Shown here: positions 44,543 through 54,067 of the stretch, one piece after another
Numbering within the stretch: position 1 is the first letter of the stretch
Layout: each line of letters starts with the position of its first letter
From: JBEDUK01 sp963781595
GTDB taxonomy: Bacteria > Actinomycetota > UBA4738
Direction: 5' to 3'
NCBI GenBank assembly: GCA_963781595.1
Contig: CAWAGG010000006.1
Span: 2,914,001-2,978,000 of the forward strand
Length of the DNA: 64,000 nucleotides
Notes under the pieces: model-generated
Databases searched by the model: none
The model's input: the letters and a program-made list of their open reading frames with translations, nothing else
Told to the model about the DNA's origin: nothing
Program-made: the position numbers and the translations under genes

Positions 44543-45349
44543 TCAGGTCCCGAGCTGACCGCCCGCCACCGGGAGGATAACGCCCGAGATGAAGTCCGCC
44601 TCCTCGCTGACGAGGAACAGGTGCGCGTTGGCGACATCCTCGGGCTGACCGTATCGGCCCAGCGCGATCAGCATGAGGGCCATCTGCCGGATCTGCTCAG
44701 GGATCCCGACGTCCTCACCCTCCTGCTTGGCAGCGGTGAGTCGCGTCTCGATGAAGCCCGGCGCGACCGCGTTCACGTTGATACGGAACGGGCCGAGCTC
44801 TCGGGCAAGCGTCCGGGTGAGTCCGACGATCCCGCCCTTCGCCGCCGTGTAGTTCGCTTGCCCGGCGTTGCCCGTCAGGAACGCGGCCGAGGTCGTGAAC
44901 GTGATCTTCCGGTGGTAGGCGGGCACCCCGGTCGCGGCCATCTCGCGCTTCGCTGCGTCGCGCAGGTACGGCATCGCCGCACGGGTGGTGTGGAAGGCCG
45001 TCTTCAGGTTCACGTTCAGCACGAAGTCCCACAGCTCGTCGTCGAGGTTGTGGAAGGTCTTGTCCCTGGTGATCCCCGCGTTGTTCACGACGATGTCGAT
45101 GGCGCCGAACGCATCCGCGCCCGCGGCCAGCATCGCCTCGGCAGCCCGCAGGTCGACCGTGTCGTGGGTCGACACGAGCGCCGCACCGCCGGCCCCGGTG
45201 ATGATCTCGGCGGTCTCGTTCGCCGGTTCAGCGTCGACGTCGTTCACCACGACGGCGGCCCCCTCGTGCGCGATCCGGACCGCGGTGGCGCGACCGATGC
45301 CGCGGCCCGCGCCAGTGACGACCGCTACCTTGCCATCGAGACGGCCCAC
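44543..45349 (-). CDS. FabG-like short-chain dehydrogenase/reductase
   Basis: 268 residues, classical SDR. TGAGRGIG at the N-terminus, NNAGITRD, and TSAAFLTGNAGQANYTAAKGG with Ser and Tyr-x-x-x-Lys. Predicted to reduce a 3-oxoacyl or related substrate, matching the following dehydratases. Start GTG 45349 with GGGAGGA 6 bases upstream; the open frame to 45589 overlaps the divergent regulator. Alternative: alcohol dehydrogenase of similar fold. Confidence 0.82.
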   Translation of the reverse strand: MGRLDGKVAVVTGAGRGIGRATAVRIAHEGAAVVVNDVDAEPANETAEIITGAGGAALVSTHDTVDLRAAEAMLAAGADAFGAIDIVVNNAGITRDKTFHNLDDELWDFVLNVNLKTAFHTTRAAMPYLRDAAKREMAATGVPAYHRKITFTTSAAFLTGNAGQANYTAAKGGIVGLTRTLARELGPFRINVNAVAPGFIETRLTAAKQEGEDVGIPEQIRQMALMLIALGRYGQPEDVANAHLFLVSEEADFISGVILPVAGGQLGT

Positions 45350-45522
45350 GACGTTCCTCCCTACGGATCGGTACGGGTGATTCGGGCGGCTGCGGCCGAT
45401 CGGTCGCGCCGCCGAGCGCCGGAACCGTAGCCGAGCCCGTCCGCAGATGACAACGCGCCGGGCGGTGGGGAAGGACCGACGCTCTGGACTCCGGCCCGGG
45501 TCGATGCGACCATACCCGCGCC

Positions 45523-46200
45523 ATGCCGGCCAGCAGAGCGCCCCGCAAGACCAAGGTCCTGATCGTGGACGATCACCGCACGTTCGCACAGGCCATGGCC
45601 CTGGTGATCTCGATGCAGCCGGACCTCACGGCCCGCGCGGTGCTGTCCGGTGGCGAGAGCGAACGGGCAGCCGCGGAGGACCCGCCCGACGTCGTGCTGA
45701 TGGACGTCGCGATGCCTGGACGTGACGGGGTCCAGGCAGCAGCTCGGGTGATCGCCCGCCATCCGGGCACGCGCGTGCTCGTGCTGTCCGCGCACGATGA
45801 CGACCTGCTGCGCGAACGCGCGCTCGGCGTGGGCGTGTTCGGCTTCCTGTCGAAGTACGAACCCATCGACGCCGTGCTCGACGCGGTCCGCCGGGCCGCG
45901 GAGGGGGAGCCGATGCCCGCCCGGCCGGACGGCTCGCGACCGCGCATCCGGGACGGGCGTCGGCGCGTCCCGCATGCGACCGAGCGACAGCGTTCGGAAC
46001 GCCTCTCGCCTCGCGAGCGAGAGATCCTGCAGTTGATGGCGGACGGCCTGGAGTCGCCGCAGATCGTGGCGAGCCTCGGTATCAGTCCGGCGACGCTTCG
46101 AACCCACATCCAGAACATCCTGACGAAGCTGGGGGTGCATTCGAAGACGCAAGCGGTGCTGATCGCGGTCCGTCAGGGACGGGTCACGGCCCGGCGTTGA
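45523..46200 (+). CDS. NarL/FixJ-type response regulator
   Basis: 225 residues. Receiver domain with VLIVDDHRTFAQAM, phospho-Asp in VVLMDVAMPGRDG and the Lys in GFLSKYEP; a basic linker; then a LuxR-type HTH (LSPREREILQLMADGL, SPATLRTHIQNILTKLG). No histidine kinase is next to it. It is divergent from the SDR gene and convergent with rpmG, and not usually part of this neighbourhood. Confidence 0.9.
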   Translation: MPASRAPRKTKVLIVDDHRTFAQAMALVISMQPDLTARAVLSGGESERAAAEDPPDVVLMDVAMPGRDGVQAAARVIARHPGTRVLVLSAHDDDLLRERALGVGVFGFLSKYEPIDAVLDAVRRAAEGEPMPARPDGSRPRIRDGRRRVPHATERQRSERLSPREREILQLMADGLESPQIVASLGISPATLRTHIQNILTKLGVHSKTQAVLIAVRQGRVTARR

Positions 46201-46229
46201 AGCGCCGGCGCCGGCCGGGCCGCGGCGCG

Positions 46230-46394
46230 TCAGCGCGTCTCGCGGTGCAGCGTGTGCCGTCGATCCCAGCGGCAGTACTTCTTCAGTTCCAGCCGGTCGC
46301 GGTCGTTCTGCCGATTCTTGACGGTCACGTAGTTCCGCCGGCGGCACTCGGTGCACGCGAGGGTGATCTTGGGCCTGTTGTCGGTCTTCGCCAT
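46230..46394 (-). CDS. rpmG: 50S ribosomal protein L33
   Basis: 54 residues: MAKTDNRPKITLACTECRRR, ... KKYCRWDRRHTLHRETR. The first zinc pair is CTEC (C14, C17); the second pair keeps only C41, with Asp at the position of the fourth Cys, so zinc binding may be weak or lost. Start ATG 46394. It follows tRNA-Tyr, Thr and Met as in other actinobacteria. It is shorter than the track of common open frames but certain by homology. Confidence 0.93.
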   Translation of the reverse strand: MAKTDNRPKITLACTECRRRNYVTVKNRQNDRDRLELKKYCRWDRRHTLHRETR

Positions 46395-46422
46395 CTCGCC
46401 TCGTCCGTCCTCGTCTCGCTCG

Positions 46423-46494
46423 TAGCGGCGGGTGGAATCGAACCACCGACACAGCGATTATGAGCCGCTTGCTCTACCTCTGAGCTACGCCGCC
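46423..46494 (-). tRNA. tRNA-Met (CAU), elongator-like
   Basis: Minus-strand cloverleaf: acceptor GGCGGCG/CGCCGCT (G1-U72), D-arm GCTC/GAGC, anticodon stem AGCGG/TCGCT with loop CTCATAA. No GGG/CCC anticodon stem, so elongator (or an Ile-2 type) rather than initiator. Confidence 0.9.
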
Positions 46495-46560
46495 TCGACG
46501 CACCAGTCTACCGAGGCGCCGATGAGCGCATCCACCACCACCCCCGGTCGTCCGACCCCG

Positions 46561-46633
46561 AGCTGGAGGGGGGAATCGAACCCCCGACCCCGTGCTTACC
46601 ATGCACGTGCTCTGCCGACTGAGCTACTCCAGC
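46561..46633 (-). tRNA. tRNA-Thr (GGU)
   Basis: Minus-strand cloverleaf: acceptor GCTGGAG/CTCCAGC, anticodon stem CGTGC/GCACG with loop ATGGTAA, T-arm TTCGATT. CCA not encoded. Confidence 0.94.
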
Positions 46634-46663
46634 GTGCCCCGGCCGTGTCACCGGCCGACCGCG

Positions 46664-46745
46664 TGGGAGGAGCAGGATTCGAACCTGCGTAGGCTTCGCC
46701 GGCGATTTTACAGACCGCTCCCTTTGGCCGCTCGGGCATCCTCCC
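46664..46745 (-). tRNA. tRNA-Tyr (GUA)
   Basis: Class II tRNA with long variable arm; acceptor GGGAGGA/TCCTCCC, anticodon loop CTGTAAA, T-arm TTCGAAT. First gene of the tRNA-rpmG cluster. Confidence 0.93.
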
Positions 46746-46755
46746 AGGGAGCGAC

Positions 46756-46761
46756 AGGATA
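46756..46761 (-). promoter_or_regulatory. -10 box of the tRNA-rpmG cluster
   Basis: Minus-strand TATCCT within an extended TTGCTATCCT, 10 bases before the tRNA-Tyr 5' end. Confidence 0.4.
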
Positions 46762-46805
46762 GCAAGTCGAACGCCATGGCCTGGGAGGTCCGTGGCGGCA
46801 TCGAC

Positions 46806-46811
46806 TAGGCT
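46806..46811 (+). promoter_or_regulatory. -10 box of yajQ
   Basis: TAGGCT ends 6 bases before GTG 46818, a leaderless pattern. Confidence 0.45.
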
Positions 46812-46817
46812 ATCGGC

Positions 46818-47309
46818 GTGGCGCAGTTCTCCTTCGACATCGTCTCCGAGGTCGACCTGCAGGAGGTCCGCAACGCCTACGACCAGGCGAACCGCGAGAT
46901 CCTGACCCGGTTCGACTTCAAGGGGACCGAGACGTCGCTCTCGCTCGACAACGACCTGCTCGAGGTTCGCTCCTCGACCGACAACCGGGTGAAGGCCGCG
47001 GTCGACGTCCTGCGGGAGAAGCTCGTCCGACGCGAGGTCTCGCTCAAGGCGCTGCACGAAGGACCGATCCTCCCGGCCGCCCGCGGTCACGTGAAGCAGA
47101 CGCTGAACATCAATCGCGGCATCAACGACGAGAAGGGCCGCGAGATCTCGAAGTTCGTCCGCGGGCTCCCCGTCAAGGTCCAGACGCAGATCCAGGGCGA
47201 GCAGCTTAGGATCACCGCGAAGAAGAAGGACGACCTGCAGGCCGTGATCCGCGCTGTTCGGGAGCACGATTTCGGGATCCCGCTTCAGTTCACGAACTAT
47301 CGGCCGTAA
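46818..47309 (+). CDS. yajQ: YajQ family nucleotide-binding protein
   Basis: 163 residues, full length. SFDIVSEVDLQEVRNAYDQA at the start, RFDFKGTETSLSLD, VKQTLNINRGINDEKGREISK and the end FGIPLQFTNYRP are all diagnostic. Family members bind cyclic di-GMP in some bacteria. Start is GTG 46818, 6 bases after a TAGGCT box. It is divergent from the tRNA cluster and convergent with htpX. Confidence 0.94.
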   Translation: MAQFSFDIVSEVDLQEVRNAYDQANREILTRFDFKGTETSLSLDNDLLEVRSSTDNRVKAAVDVLREKLVRREVSLKALHEGPILPAARGHVKQTLNINRGINDEKGREISKFVRGLPVKVQTQIQGEQLRITAKKKDDLQAVIRAVREHDFGIPLQFTNYRP

Positions 47310-47329
47310 CCACCGGCTCGATACAGCCG

Positions 47330-48196
47330 TCAGCTCGTCTGGCCGAGCTCCTGCGCGATGTGCTGCAGGCGGGCGATGCGGTCGGCGGTCGGCGGGTGGG
47401 TGGAGAACATGTTCACGAAGCCCTGGCCGCGGAAGCCTGCGTACGGGTTCACGATGAACATGTGCGCCTCTGAGGGCTGCACCGAGGCCGGCGGCGCGAT
47501 CCGCTTCCCGTAGGTCTCGAGCTTCGACAGGGCGCTCGCGAGCGCCATCGGGTCGTTCGACAGATGGGCGCCGGAGTCGTCGGCCTGATACTCGCGCGAG
47601 CGCGAGATCGCCATCTGGATCATCGCCGCGGCGATCGGGGCCACGATCCACGCCAGCAAGGCACCGGCCGCGTTGTCGCGGTTCCCCCCACCGAAGAACA
47701 TCGCGAACCGCGCGATGAAGGTGATCGACATCGCGATGCCGGCCGCGATGGACCCGATCAGGATGTCACGGTTCTCGACGTGGCTGAGCTCGTGTGCCAG
47801 GACCCCTCGCAGCTCCCGCTCGTCGACGAGCTGCAGGATGCCCTTCGTCACCGCGACGACCGCGTGGTCGGGGTTGCGCCCCGTGGCGAACGCGTTCGGC
47901 TGCGCCATCTCGCTCACGTAGATCTGCGGCATCGGCATGCCCTTCGCCTGCGTGAGCTCGCGGACGATCGCGTAGAGCTGCGGGTACTCCTGCTCGGTCA
48001 CGGGCTTGGACCGCGTGGTGGCGATCGCGATCTTCGACGAGTACCAGTACATGACGAAGTTGAACCCGAGGCCGAACAGCAGGCCGAGCACGAGGCCACC
48101 CGCCGCATTGCCGGCGAGACCCCCCAACCAACCGCCGATGAGCACGAACAGGCCGCCCAGGGCCGCGATCAGCACCCAGGTCTTGAGCCGGTTCAT
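47330..48196 (-). CDS. htpX: HtpX-type membrane zinc metalloprotease
   Basis: 288 residues, M48 family. Four membrane helices, the zinc motif HELSH at 135-139, the third ligand Glu in SREYQADDSGA and a C-terminal HPPTADRIARL. Start ATG 48196 with GGAGGG upstream. Envelope protein quality control. Downstream of nuoN on the same strand but 137 bases away, so probably separate. Confidence 0.94.
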   Translation of the reverse strand: MNRLKTWVLIAALGGLFVLIGGWLGGLAGNAAGGLVLGLLFGLGFNFVMYWYSSKIAIATTRSKPVTEQEYPQLYAIVRELTQAKGMPMPQIYVSEMAQPNAFATGRNPDHAVVAVTKGILQLVDERELRGVLAHELSHVENRDILIGSIAAGIAMSITFIARFAMFFGGGNRDNAAGALLAWIVAPIAAAMIQMAISRSREYQADDSGAHLSNDPMALASALSKLETYGKRIAPPASVQPSEAHMFIVNPYAGFRGQGFVNMFSTHPPTADRIARLQHIAQELGQTS

Positions 48197-48333
48197 CGTC
48201 GCATCCCTCCTTCGAGCCCCGAGGGGCTTCCTCGCGTTCGATGGTACCCGGGGCAGACTGAAAGGAAGCTGAGTTCACGAACCCGTCACAGGGACGGCGA
48301 TGGGCCCGCAGGCGCCTGGCTACCCCGGATGCC

Positions 48334-49829
48334 TCATGGAGCGACGAGCGTCGATACCGAGGGGAAATGCGTGAGGAGCGTGGGGAACACCCCGACCGCC
48401 AGCACGCCGAAGGCGGCGACGACGGCCACGAGGACGGTGAGCGACGGCAGGCGCACCGGACGGACGGGTTCGCGGAGCGGCTCGAAGAACATCGTCCGCG
48501 AGATCGCGATGTAGTAGACGAGCGAGATCACGGAGTTGATGACCATGGCCGCCGCGAGCCACGTGCCGATGCCCCCGTGCTCGATCGCCACCTTGAAGAT
48601 GAAGAACTTGCCCCAGAAGCCGGCCATCGGCGGCAGCCCCGCGAGCGACACCAGGGCGATCGTGAGCGCGACCGCGACGGCCGGCGCACGTTGGCCGAGC
48701 CCGTCGAAGTCGGAGACGAGCAGGCTCGGGGAGTCCTTCGACATCCCGGTGACGACCGCGAACGCACCGAGGTTCATGATCGCGTAGATCAGGAGGTACA
48801 GGACCGTGGCGGCGAACGCCGACCGATCGATGCTCGCGGACTGCCCGGCCAGGGCGAACGGCAGCAGGATGTATCCCGCCTGCGCGATGCTCGAGTACGC
48901 CAGCAGCCGAACCACCTGTCGCTGCTGGAGCGCGACGAGGTTCCCGACGAACATCGTGAACAGCGACACGATCGCGAAGATCGGCGCCCAGAATTCGGCC
49001 AGCGGGATGAAGGCGATGAACATCAGCTGGAGGAGCCCGACGAAGCCGGCCGCCTTGGACGCCACCGACAGGTACGCCGCGACCGGGACCGGCGCGCCCT
49101 CGTAGGTGTCGGGCGCCCAGAACTGGAACGGGAACGCGGAGACCTTGAACGCGAAGCCGGTACCACGAACAGGAGGACGGCGGCCTTCGCGAGGCCGGTC
49201 TGGCCCCTCACGCCGGCCCGGCCAGCGCATGGGCGATCCCATCCAGCCGGGTCGTACCGGTGACGCCGTAGATCAGGCTCATCCCGTAGAGCATCACGGC
49301 GGTCGACAGGACGCTGATCAGGAAGAACTTCAGCGCCGCCTCGTTGCTCTTCGGGTCACGCTTCCGCAGGCCCGTCATGAGGAACGCCGGCGCGGAGACC
49401 AGTTCCAGCGAGATGAAGAGCATGATCAGGTCGCGCGAAGCGGGCATCGTGAGGCATGCCCAGGAACGAGCACAGCAGGAGGAAGTAGTACTCGCCTTGG
49501 TGCAGCCGCGCATCGCGGAAGTACCGGTAGGACAGGAGCAGCGCGACCATGCACACGGCGCTGAAGAAGACCTGGAACAGCACCGCGAAGTGGTCGACGA
49601 CGAACATCCCGCCGAACGTGACCCGAGTCTCGCCCGCCAGGCTCAGCGACGCGGCGAACGCGGCCGCGGCGCCGACGAAGGCGATCACCATCGAGATCCA
49701 CTTGCGTTCGGGCTTCAGGAAGAGGTCGACGAAGAGCACCACGAACGCCGCGCCCGCCAGCAGCAGTTCGGGGGCGATCGCATGCAGGTCGATCGCCTGG
49801 TTGGGCAGGCTCGCGGCGGCTCCCAGCAC
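48334..49829 (-). pseudogene. nuoN: NADH-quinone oxidoreductase subunit N, frameshifted
   Basis: The protein is readable across four frame segments: from GTG 49829 to LLLCSFLGM, then LTMPASRDLIMLFISLELV near 49457 (one extra C), then GLAKAAVLLFV near 49208, then GFAFKVSAFPFQFWAPDTYEG near 49165, to the stop at 48334. Total about 498 residues, normal for NuoN. Three single-base shifts in an essential membrane subunit suggest sequence error, though decay is possible. GTG 49829 abuts the nuoM stop. Confidence 0.85.
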
Positions 49830-49830
49830 C

Positions 49831-51351
49831 TCAGCCCCCGAAGACCCTCATCAACCCGGACACGGCGTCGTTCGACATGCCGAACACGATCCCGGGGAAG
49901 ATCCCGAGGACGACGATCCCCGCGATCAGCGGCGTCCAGGAGACCCACTCCACGGTCGTGACGTCGGGCAGGGCCCTGTCCTTCCACGTCGCCGGCGCCA
50001 CGCCCAGGTTGACGCGCTGCACCGTCCACAGGAAGTACCCGGCGGTCAGGATCGTCCCGATCCCACCGAACACCATGAGCGTTCGGAACAGCGCCACGTG
50101 GTCGAACGGCGTGTAGGAGGAGTAGAGCGCCATCACCTCGCCCCAGAACCCGGCGAGCCCGGGCAGACCGAGCGAGGCGATCGCGGTGAACCAGAAGAGG
50201 GTGCCCATCTTCGGCAGCACGAGGTTCAGCCCGCCTCCGATCTCGGAGATCTGACGGGTGTGGTACCGGTCGTAGACGGAGCCGACCTCGAAGAAGAGCA
50301 TGCCGGTGATCACGCCGTGCGCGACCATGCCGAAGATCGCCGCGTTGATCCCGACCTGCGTGAGCGTCGCGATAGCGAGCATGACGAACCCCATGTGCCC
50401 CACGCTCGAGTACGCGATCAGACGTTTGAGGTCCTTCTGCGCCAGACAACACAACGCCGCATAGACGATCGCGATCGTGGCGAGGATCGCGATCCACGGC
50501 GCCCAGAGCCTGGCAGCGTCGGGCAGGATCGGCACCGCGACCCGGATGAAGCCGTAGCCGCCCATCTTCAGCATCACGCCGGCCAACAGCACCGAGCCGA
50601 TCGTCGGCGCGTCGGTATGGGCGTCCGGGAGCCACGTGTGGAGCGGCCACATCGGGACCTTGACGGCGAACCCGACGAAGATCGCCGCGAAGATCAGCAG
50701 TTGGACGTTGCGAGCGAACGGCGCGACGGTCGCCAGGTGCTGCAGCGTGAGGATGTCGAACGTGTGGGGCTTTGCCGCGAAGTACATCCCGATGAAGCCC
50801 AGCAGCATGAAGACCGAGCCGATCATCGTGAACAGGAAGAACTTCAGCGCCGAGTACGCGCGGTTCGCGGAGCCCCATACCCCGATCAGGAAGTACATCG
50901 GGACCAGGACCAGCTCCCAGAAGACGAAGAAGAGGATCAGGTCGAGCGCGACGAACGTCCCGGCCATCCCCGTCTCCAGCACCAGCATGAGCGCCAGGAA
51001 CGCCTTCGTTCGCCCCGGACTGGGGATCACCCGGTAGCAGTAGATCGCGCACAGGAACGACAGGAGCAGGGTGAGCTCGAAAAGCGCCAGGCTGATGCCG
51101 TCGACGCCCACGTGATAGTTGACGCCGATCGCGCCGATCCAGCTCGCGGACACCTGGTACTGCATGGCGCCCGAGCTGTAGTCGAACCCGAACAGCATCG
51201 CGATGCCGATCGCGAGCGCCGCGCCCGTGAACGCGATCCCGGCCACCCGCGGGACCCGGTCGTCCTTCGTCGGGACGAGACCGATCACGATGGCGCCGAC
51301 CGCCGGCAGGAAGACGGCGATCGAGACCGCGGACTGCTCCCATCCGCTCAT
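49831..51351 (-). CDS. nuoM: NADH-quinone oxidoreductase subunit M
   Basis: Proton-pumping membrane subunit, 506 residues, complete, 14-helix pattern. Includes VFWELVLVPMYFLIG, FVGFAVKVPMWPLHTWLPDAHTDAPT (the conserved Lys and transport signature) and AYSSVGHMGFVMLA. Start ATG 51351, 37 bases after nuoL. Confidence 0.96.
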   Translation of the reverse strand: MSGWEQSAVSIAVFLPAVGAIVIGLVPTKDDRVPRVAGIAFTGAALAIGIAMLFGFDYSSGAMQYQVSASWIGAIGVNYHVGVDGISLALFELTLLLSFLCAIYCYRVIPSPGRTKAFLALMLVLETGMAGTFVALDLILFFVFWELVLVPMYFLIGVWGSANRAYSALKFFLFTMIGSVFMLLGFIGMYFAAKPHTFDILTLQHLATVAPFARNVQLLIFAAIFVGFAVKVPMWPLHTWLPDAHTDAPTIGSVLLAGVMLKMGGYGFIRVAVPILPDAARLWAPWIAILATIAIVYAALCCLAQKDLKRLIAYSSVGHMGFVMLAIATLTQVGINAAIFGMVAHGVITGMLFFEVGSVYDRYHTRQISEIGGGLNLVLPKMGTLFWFTAIASLGLPGLAGFWGEVMALYSSYTPFDHVALFRTLMVFGGIGTILTAGYFLWTVQRVNLGVAPATWKDRALPDVTTVEWVSWTPLIAGIVVLGIFPGIVFGMSNDAVSGLMRVFGG

Positions 51352-51388
51352 CGCGTCACCCGTACGGTCGTGGGTTCGTCCATGTCGC

Positions 51389-53236
51389 TCACAGCCTGGT
51401 GATCACGAACGCCAGGACCGCGACGCCGACGAACAGGAACACGGCGTAGCGCTGGACGTTCCCCGTCTGGATGTACCGAAGGACCCCTCCGAGCCGCCGG
51501 GTCCCGACGCCGAGGCCGTTGACCGCGCCGTCGATCACGGTGCGGTCGAAGGCCGCGGTGTCCTCGGCGACGGGGTACTGGATCGGTCGGCGGATGCCCT
51601 CGTCGTAGATGTCGTCCATGTAGTACTTGCGCGCGAACAGCGTGTACGCGGGACCGAGGGCACGCATCGGATCGGGTTCGCGGTACCGCTTGTAGAGCAC
51701 GTAGCCGAGGCCGAGACCCGCGAGCGCGATCAGGACCGAGACGGCGGTGACGCCCAGCTGGAACCGCTCGACCGGCAGGCCGGGCAGCTCGATCCATTTC
51801 GAGAACCCGCCCTTCCAGACCACGCCACCGAGGGCGCCGGCCCCGGCCGAGAGGATCGCGAGCAGGATCATCGGCGCGGTCATCACGCCGGGCGACTCGT
51901 GCGGGTGGGCCGTACCGCGGTACGACCCGGCGAACGTCAGCAGGACCGCCCGGGCCATGTACAGCGCGGTGAGGAACGCCGTGACGAGCGCCACGGCCAT
52001 GATCGCGTAGTGATGCGTGTCGTACGCGGCGGCGATGATCGAGTCCTTCGAGAAGAACCCCGCGAGGGGCGGGATGCCGCACAGGGCGAGCGTCGCGATC
52101 AGGAAGGTCCAGAAGGTGATGGGCATCCGTTTCCGCAGGCCCCCCATCTCGCTCATGTTGTTGGTGTGCACGGCGTGGATCACCGAGCCCGCGCCGTAGA
52201 ACAGACACGCCTTGAAGAACGCGTGGGTGAACAGGTGATACAGGCCCGGTGTGTACCCGGCAGGCCCGAGCGACAGCGCGGCCATCATGTACGCCAGTTG
52301 TGACACGGTCGAATACGCCAGCACGCGTTTGATGTCGTCCTGCACGAGGGCCATCGTCGCGGCGATGAACATCGTGATCGCGCCGATCGTCCCAACGAAC
52401 GCCAGCGCCGACGGGTTCGCGTGCACGTAGACCATGAACAGACGCGCGACGAGGTAGACGCCGGCGCAGACCATGGTCGCGGCGTGGATCAGCGCGGAGA
52501 CCGGTGTCGGGCCGGCCATCGCGTCCGGGAGCCACACCTGGAGCGGGAACTGCGCCGACTTGCCGATGGCGCCGCCGAACAGCAGCAACGCGGAGATCGT
52601 CAGCAGGCCCGCCGAGATCTGGCCCGTGGTCGCCTTCGCCGTGATCGCCGGGATGTTCGCCGTGCCGGCCGCGACGGTGAGCACGAAGATGCCGAACAGG
52701 AACGGCACGTCGCCCGTCTTCGTCACGATGAACGCCTTGATCCCGGCGTCCGAGTTCACCTTCTCCTCCCACCAGTGCCCGATCAGCAGGTACGAACAGA
52801 TCCCGACCAGCTCCCAGCCGATCAGGAGTTCGAACAGCTCGTCGGCGATCACCAGCAGCAGCATCGAGGCGGTGAACAGCGACAGGAACGCGTAGTAGAT
52901 CGTGAACCGGCGGTCCCCCTTCATGTAGCCGAGCGAGTAGACCTGCGAGCAGAGCGATACCAGGGAGACGATCACGAAGAACACGGCGGCCAGGCCGTCG
53001 ACGGTCATGCCAACCTCGAGCTGGAACGGCCCGATCGTGAAGTACGGGATGTTCGCGTGGTAGGGCTCGGCCCCGCCCGCGATCTGCCCGAGCACGATGA
53101 GCGAGAGGATCAGGGTCGCCGTCGTGAACATGATCCCGATGCCCGCGCCCTTCCCGGGCGTGCGGCTGCCGAAGAAGAAGATGAGCACGAACGAGATCGC
53201 CGGGAGCAGCGGGATCAGCCAGGCGTAGCGCATCAT
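51389..53236 (-). CDS. nuoL: NADH-quinone oxidoreductase subunit L
   Basis: Antiporter-like subunit with the long lateral helix, 615 residues. VYSLGYMKGDRRFTIYYAFLSLF, GWELVGICSYLLIGHW, KSAQFPLQVWLPDAMAGPTPVSALIHAATM and AYSTVSQLAYMM. Complete. It follows nuoK after 34 bases. Confidence 0.96.
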   Translation of the reverse strand: MMRYAWLIPLLPAISFVLIFFFGSRTPGKGAGIGIMFTTATLILSLIVLGQIAGGAEPYHANIPYFTIGPFQLEVGMTVDGLAAVFFVIVSLVSLCSQVYSLGYMKGDRRFTIYYAFLSLFTASMLLLVIADELFELLIGWELVGICSYLLIGHWWEEKVNSDAGIKAFIVTKTGDVPFLFGIFVLTVAAGTANIPAITAKATTGQISAGLLTISALLLFGGAIGKSAQFPLQVWLPDAMAGPTPVSALIHAATMVCAGVYLVARLFMVYVHANPSALAFVGTIGAITMFIAATMALVQDDIKRVLAYSTVSQLAYMMAALSLGPAGYTPGLYHLFTHAFFKACLFYGAGSVIHAVHTNNMSEMGGLRKRMPITFWTFLIATLALCGIPPLAGFFSKDSIIAAAYDTHHYAIMAVALVTAFLTALYMARAVLLTFAGSYRGTAHPHESPGVMTAPMILLAILSAGAGALGGVVWKGGFSKWIELPGLPVERFQLGVTAVSVLIALAGLGLGYVLYKRYREPDPMRALGPAYTLFARKYYMDDIYDEGIRRPIQYPVAEDTAAFDRTVIDGAVNGLGVGTRRLGGVLRYIQTGNVQRYAVFLFVGVAVLAFVITRL

Positions 53237-53270
53237 CGGGCGATCACCGCGGTCGGACGGGTCACGACGA

Positions 53271-53573
53271 TCACCACTTCATCAGGTCGATCTTGTCGAC
53301 GTCGATCGTCTCGCGGTTCCGGTAGATCAGGATCACGATGGCAAGCCCGATACCGAGCTCCGCCGCCGCGACGGCGATCACGAACAGGGCGAAGATCTGC
53401 CCGGTGAGGTTCCTCCAGTACGCCGAGAAGGCCACCAGGTTCACGTTCACCGCGTTCAGCATGAGCTCGATCGACATCAGAACGAGGACCGCGTTGCGCC
53501 GCGCCAGGACGCCGTAGACCCCGGCGGAGAACAGGATCGCGCTGAACGTCAGCAGGAGCGGCAGATGGATCAC
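53271..53573 (-). CDS. nuoK: NADH-quinone oxidoreductase subunit K
   Basis: 100 residues, three helices, with the membrane Glu residues in LMSIELMLNAVNVNLV and VAAAELGIGLA. Start GTG 53573 overlaps the nuoJ stop (GTGA). Confidence 0.96.
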   Translation of the reverse strand: MIHLPLLLTFSAILFSAGVYGVLARRNAVLVLMSIELMLNAVNVNLVAFSAYWRNLTGQIFALFVIAVAAAELGIGLAIVILIYRNRETIDVDKIDLMKW

Positions 53574-54067
53574 TCGGTGTCGTCCTTCCGCGCCAGCACG
53601 ACGGCGCCGACGAGGGCCGCGAGCAACAGGACCGACACGACCTCGAAGGGCAGCACGTACCGTCCGAACAGCTCGGCGCCGACCTCGGCGGTTCTGGTCG
53701 GACGCACGGCGACGGCAGACTTGTCACCGAACGCCCCCTGGATCAGGAAGACCAGGCCAGCGAGGATCCCCAGGCTCACGACGAGCGCGAGCACCCGCTG
53801 CTGGTTGTCGAGGGTGTCGCGGCCGATCGGCGCGCGCGTGAGCATCAACGCGAACAGCAGGAGCACGACGATCGCGCCGACGTAGATCAGGACCTGCGTC
53901 CAGCCGATGAACTCGGCACCCGCGATCAGGTACGTGGCGGCGACCATCGCGAGCGTCACGACCAGGTACAGCGCAGCGCGAACGACGTTCTTGCTGGTCA
54001 CGAGCCGGAAGGCCGCCACGGAGCCGACGATGCCGATGATGACGAACGCGACGTCGGCGGCGGTCAC
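53570..54067 (-). CDS. nuoJ: NADH-quinone oxidoreductase subunit J
   Basis: 165 residues, five helices; YLIAGAEFIGWTQVLIYVGAIVVLLLFALML is the conserved core. Start GTG 54067 overlaps the proper nuoI stop. In the raw sequence nuoI and nuoJ look fused because of a frameshift in nuoI. Confidence 0.92.
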   Translation of the reverse strand: MTAADVAFVIIGIVGSVAAFRLVTSKNVVRAALYLVVTLAMVAATYLIAGAEFIGWTQVLIYVGAIVVLLLFALMLTRAPIGRDTLDNQQRVLALVVSLGILAGLVFLIQGAFGDKSAVAVRPTRTAEVGAELFGRYVLPFEVVSVLLLAALVGAVVLARKDDTE

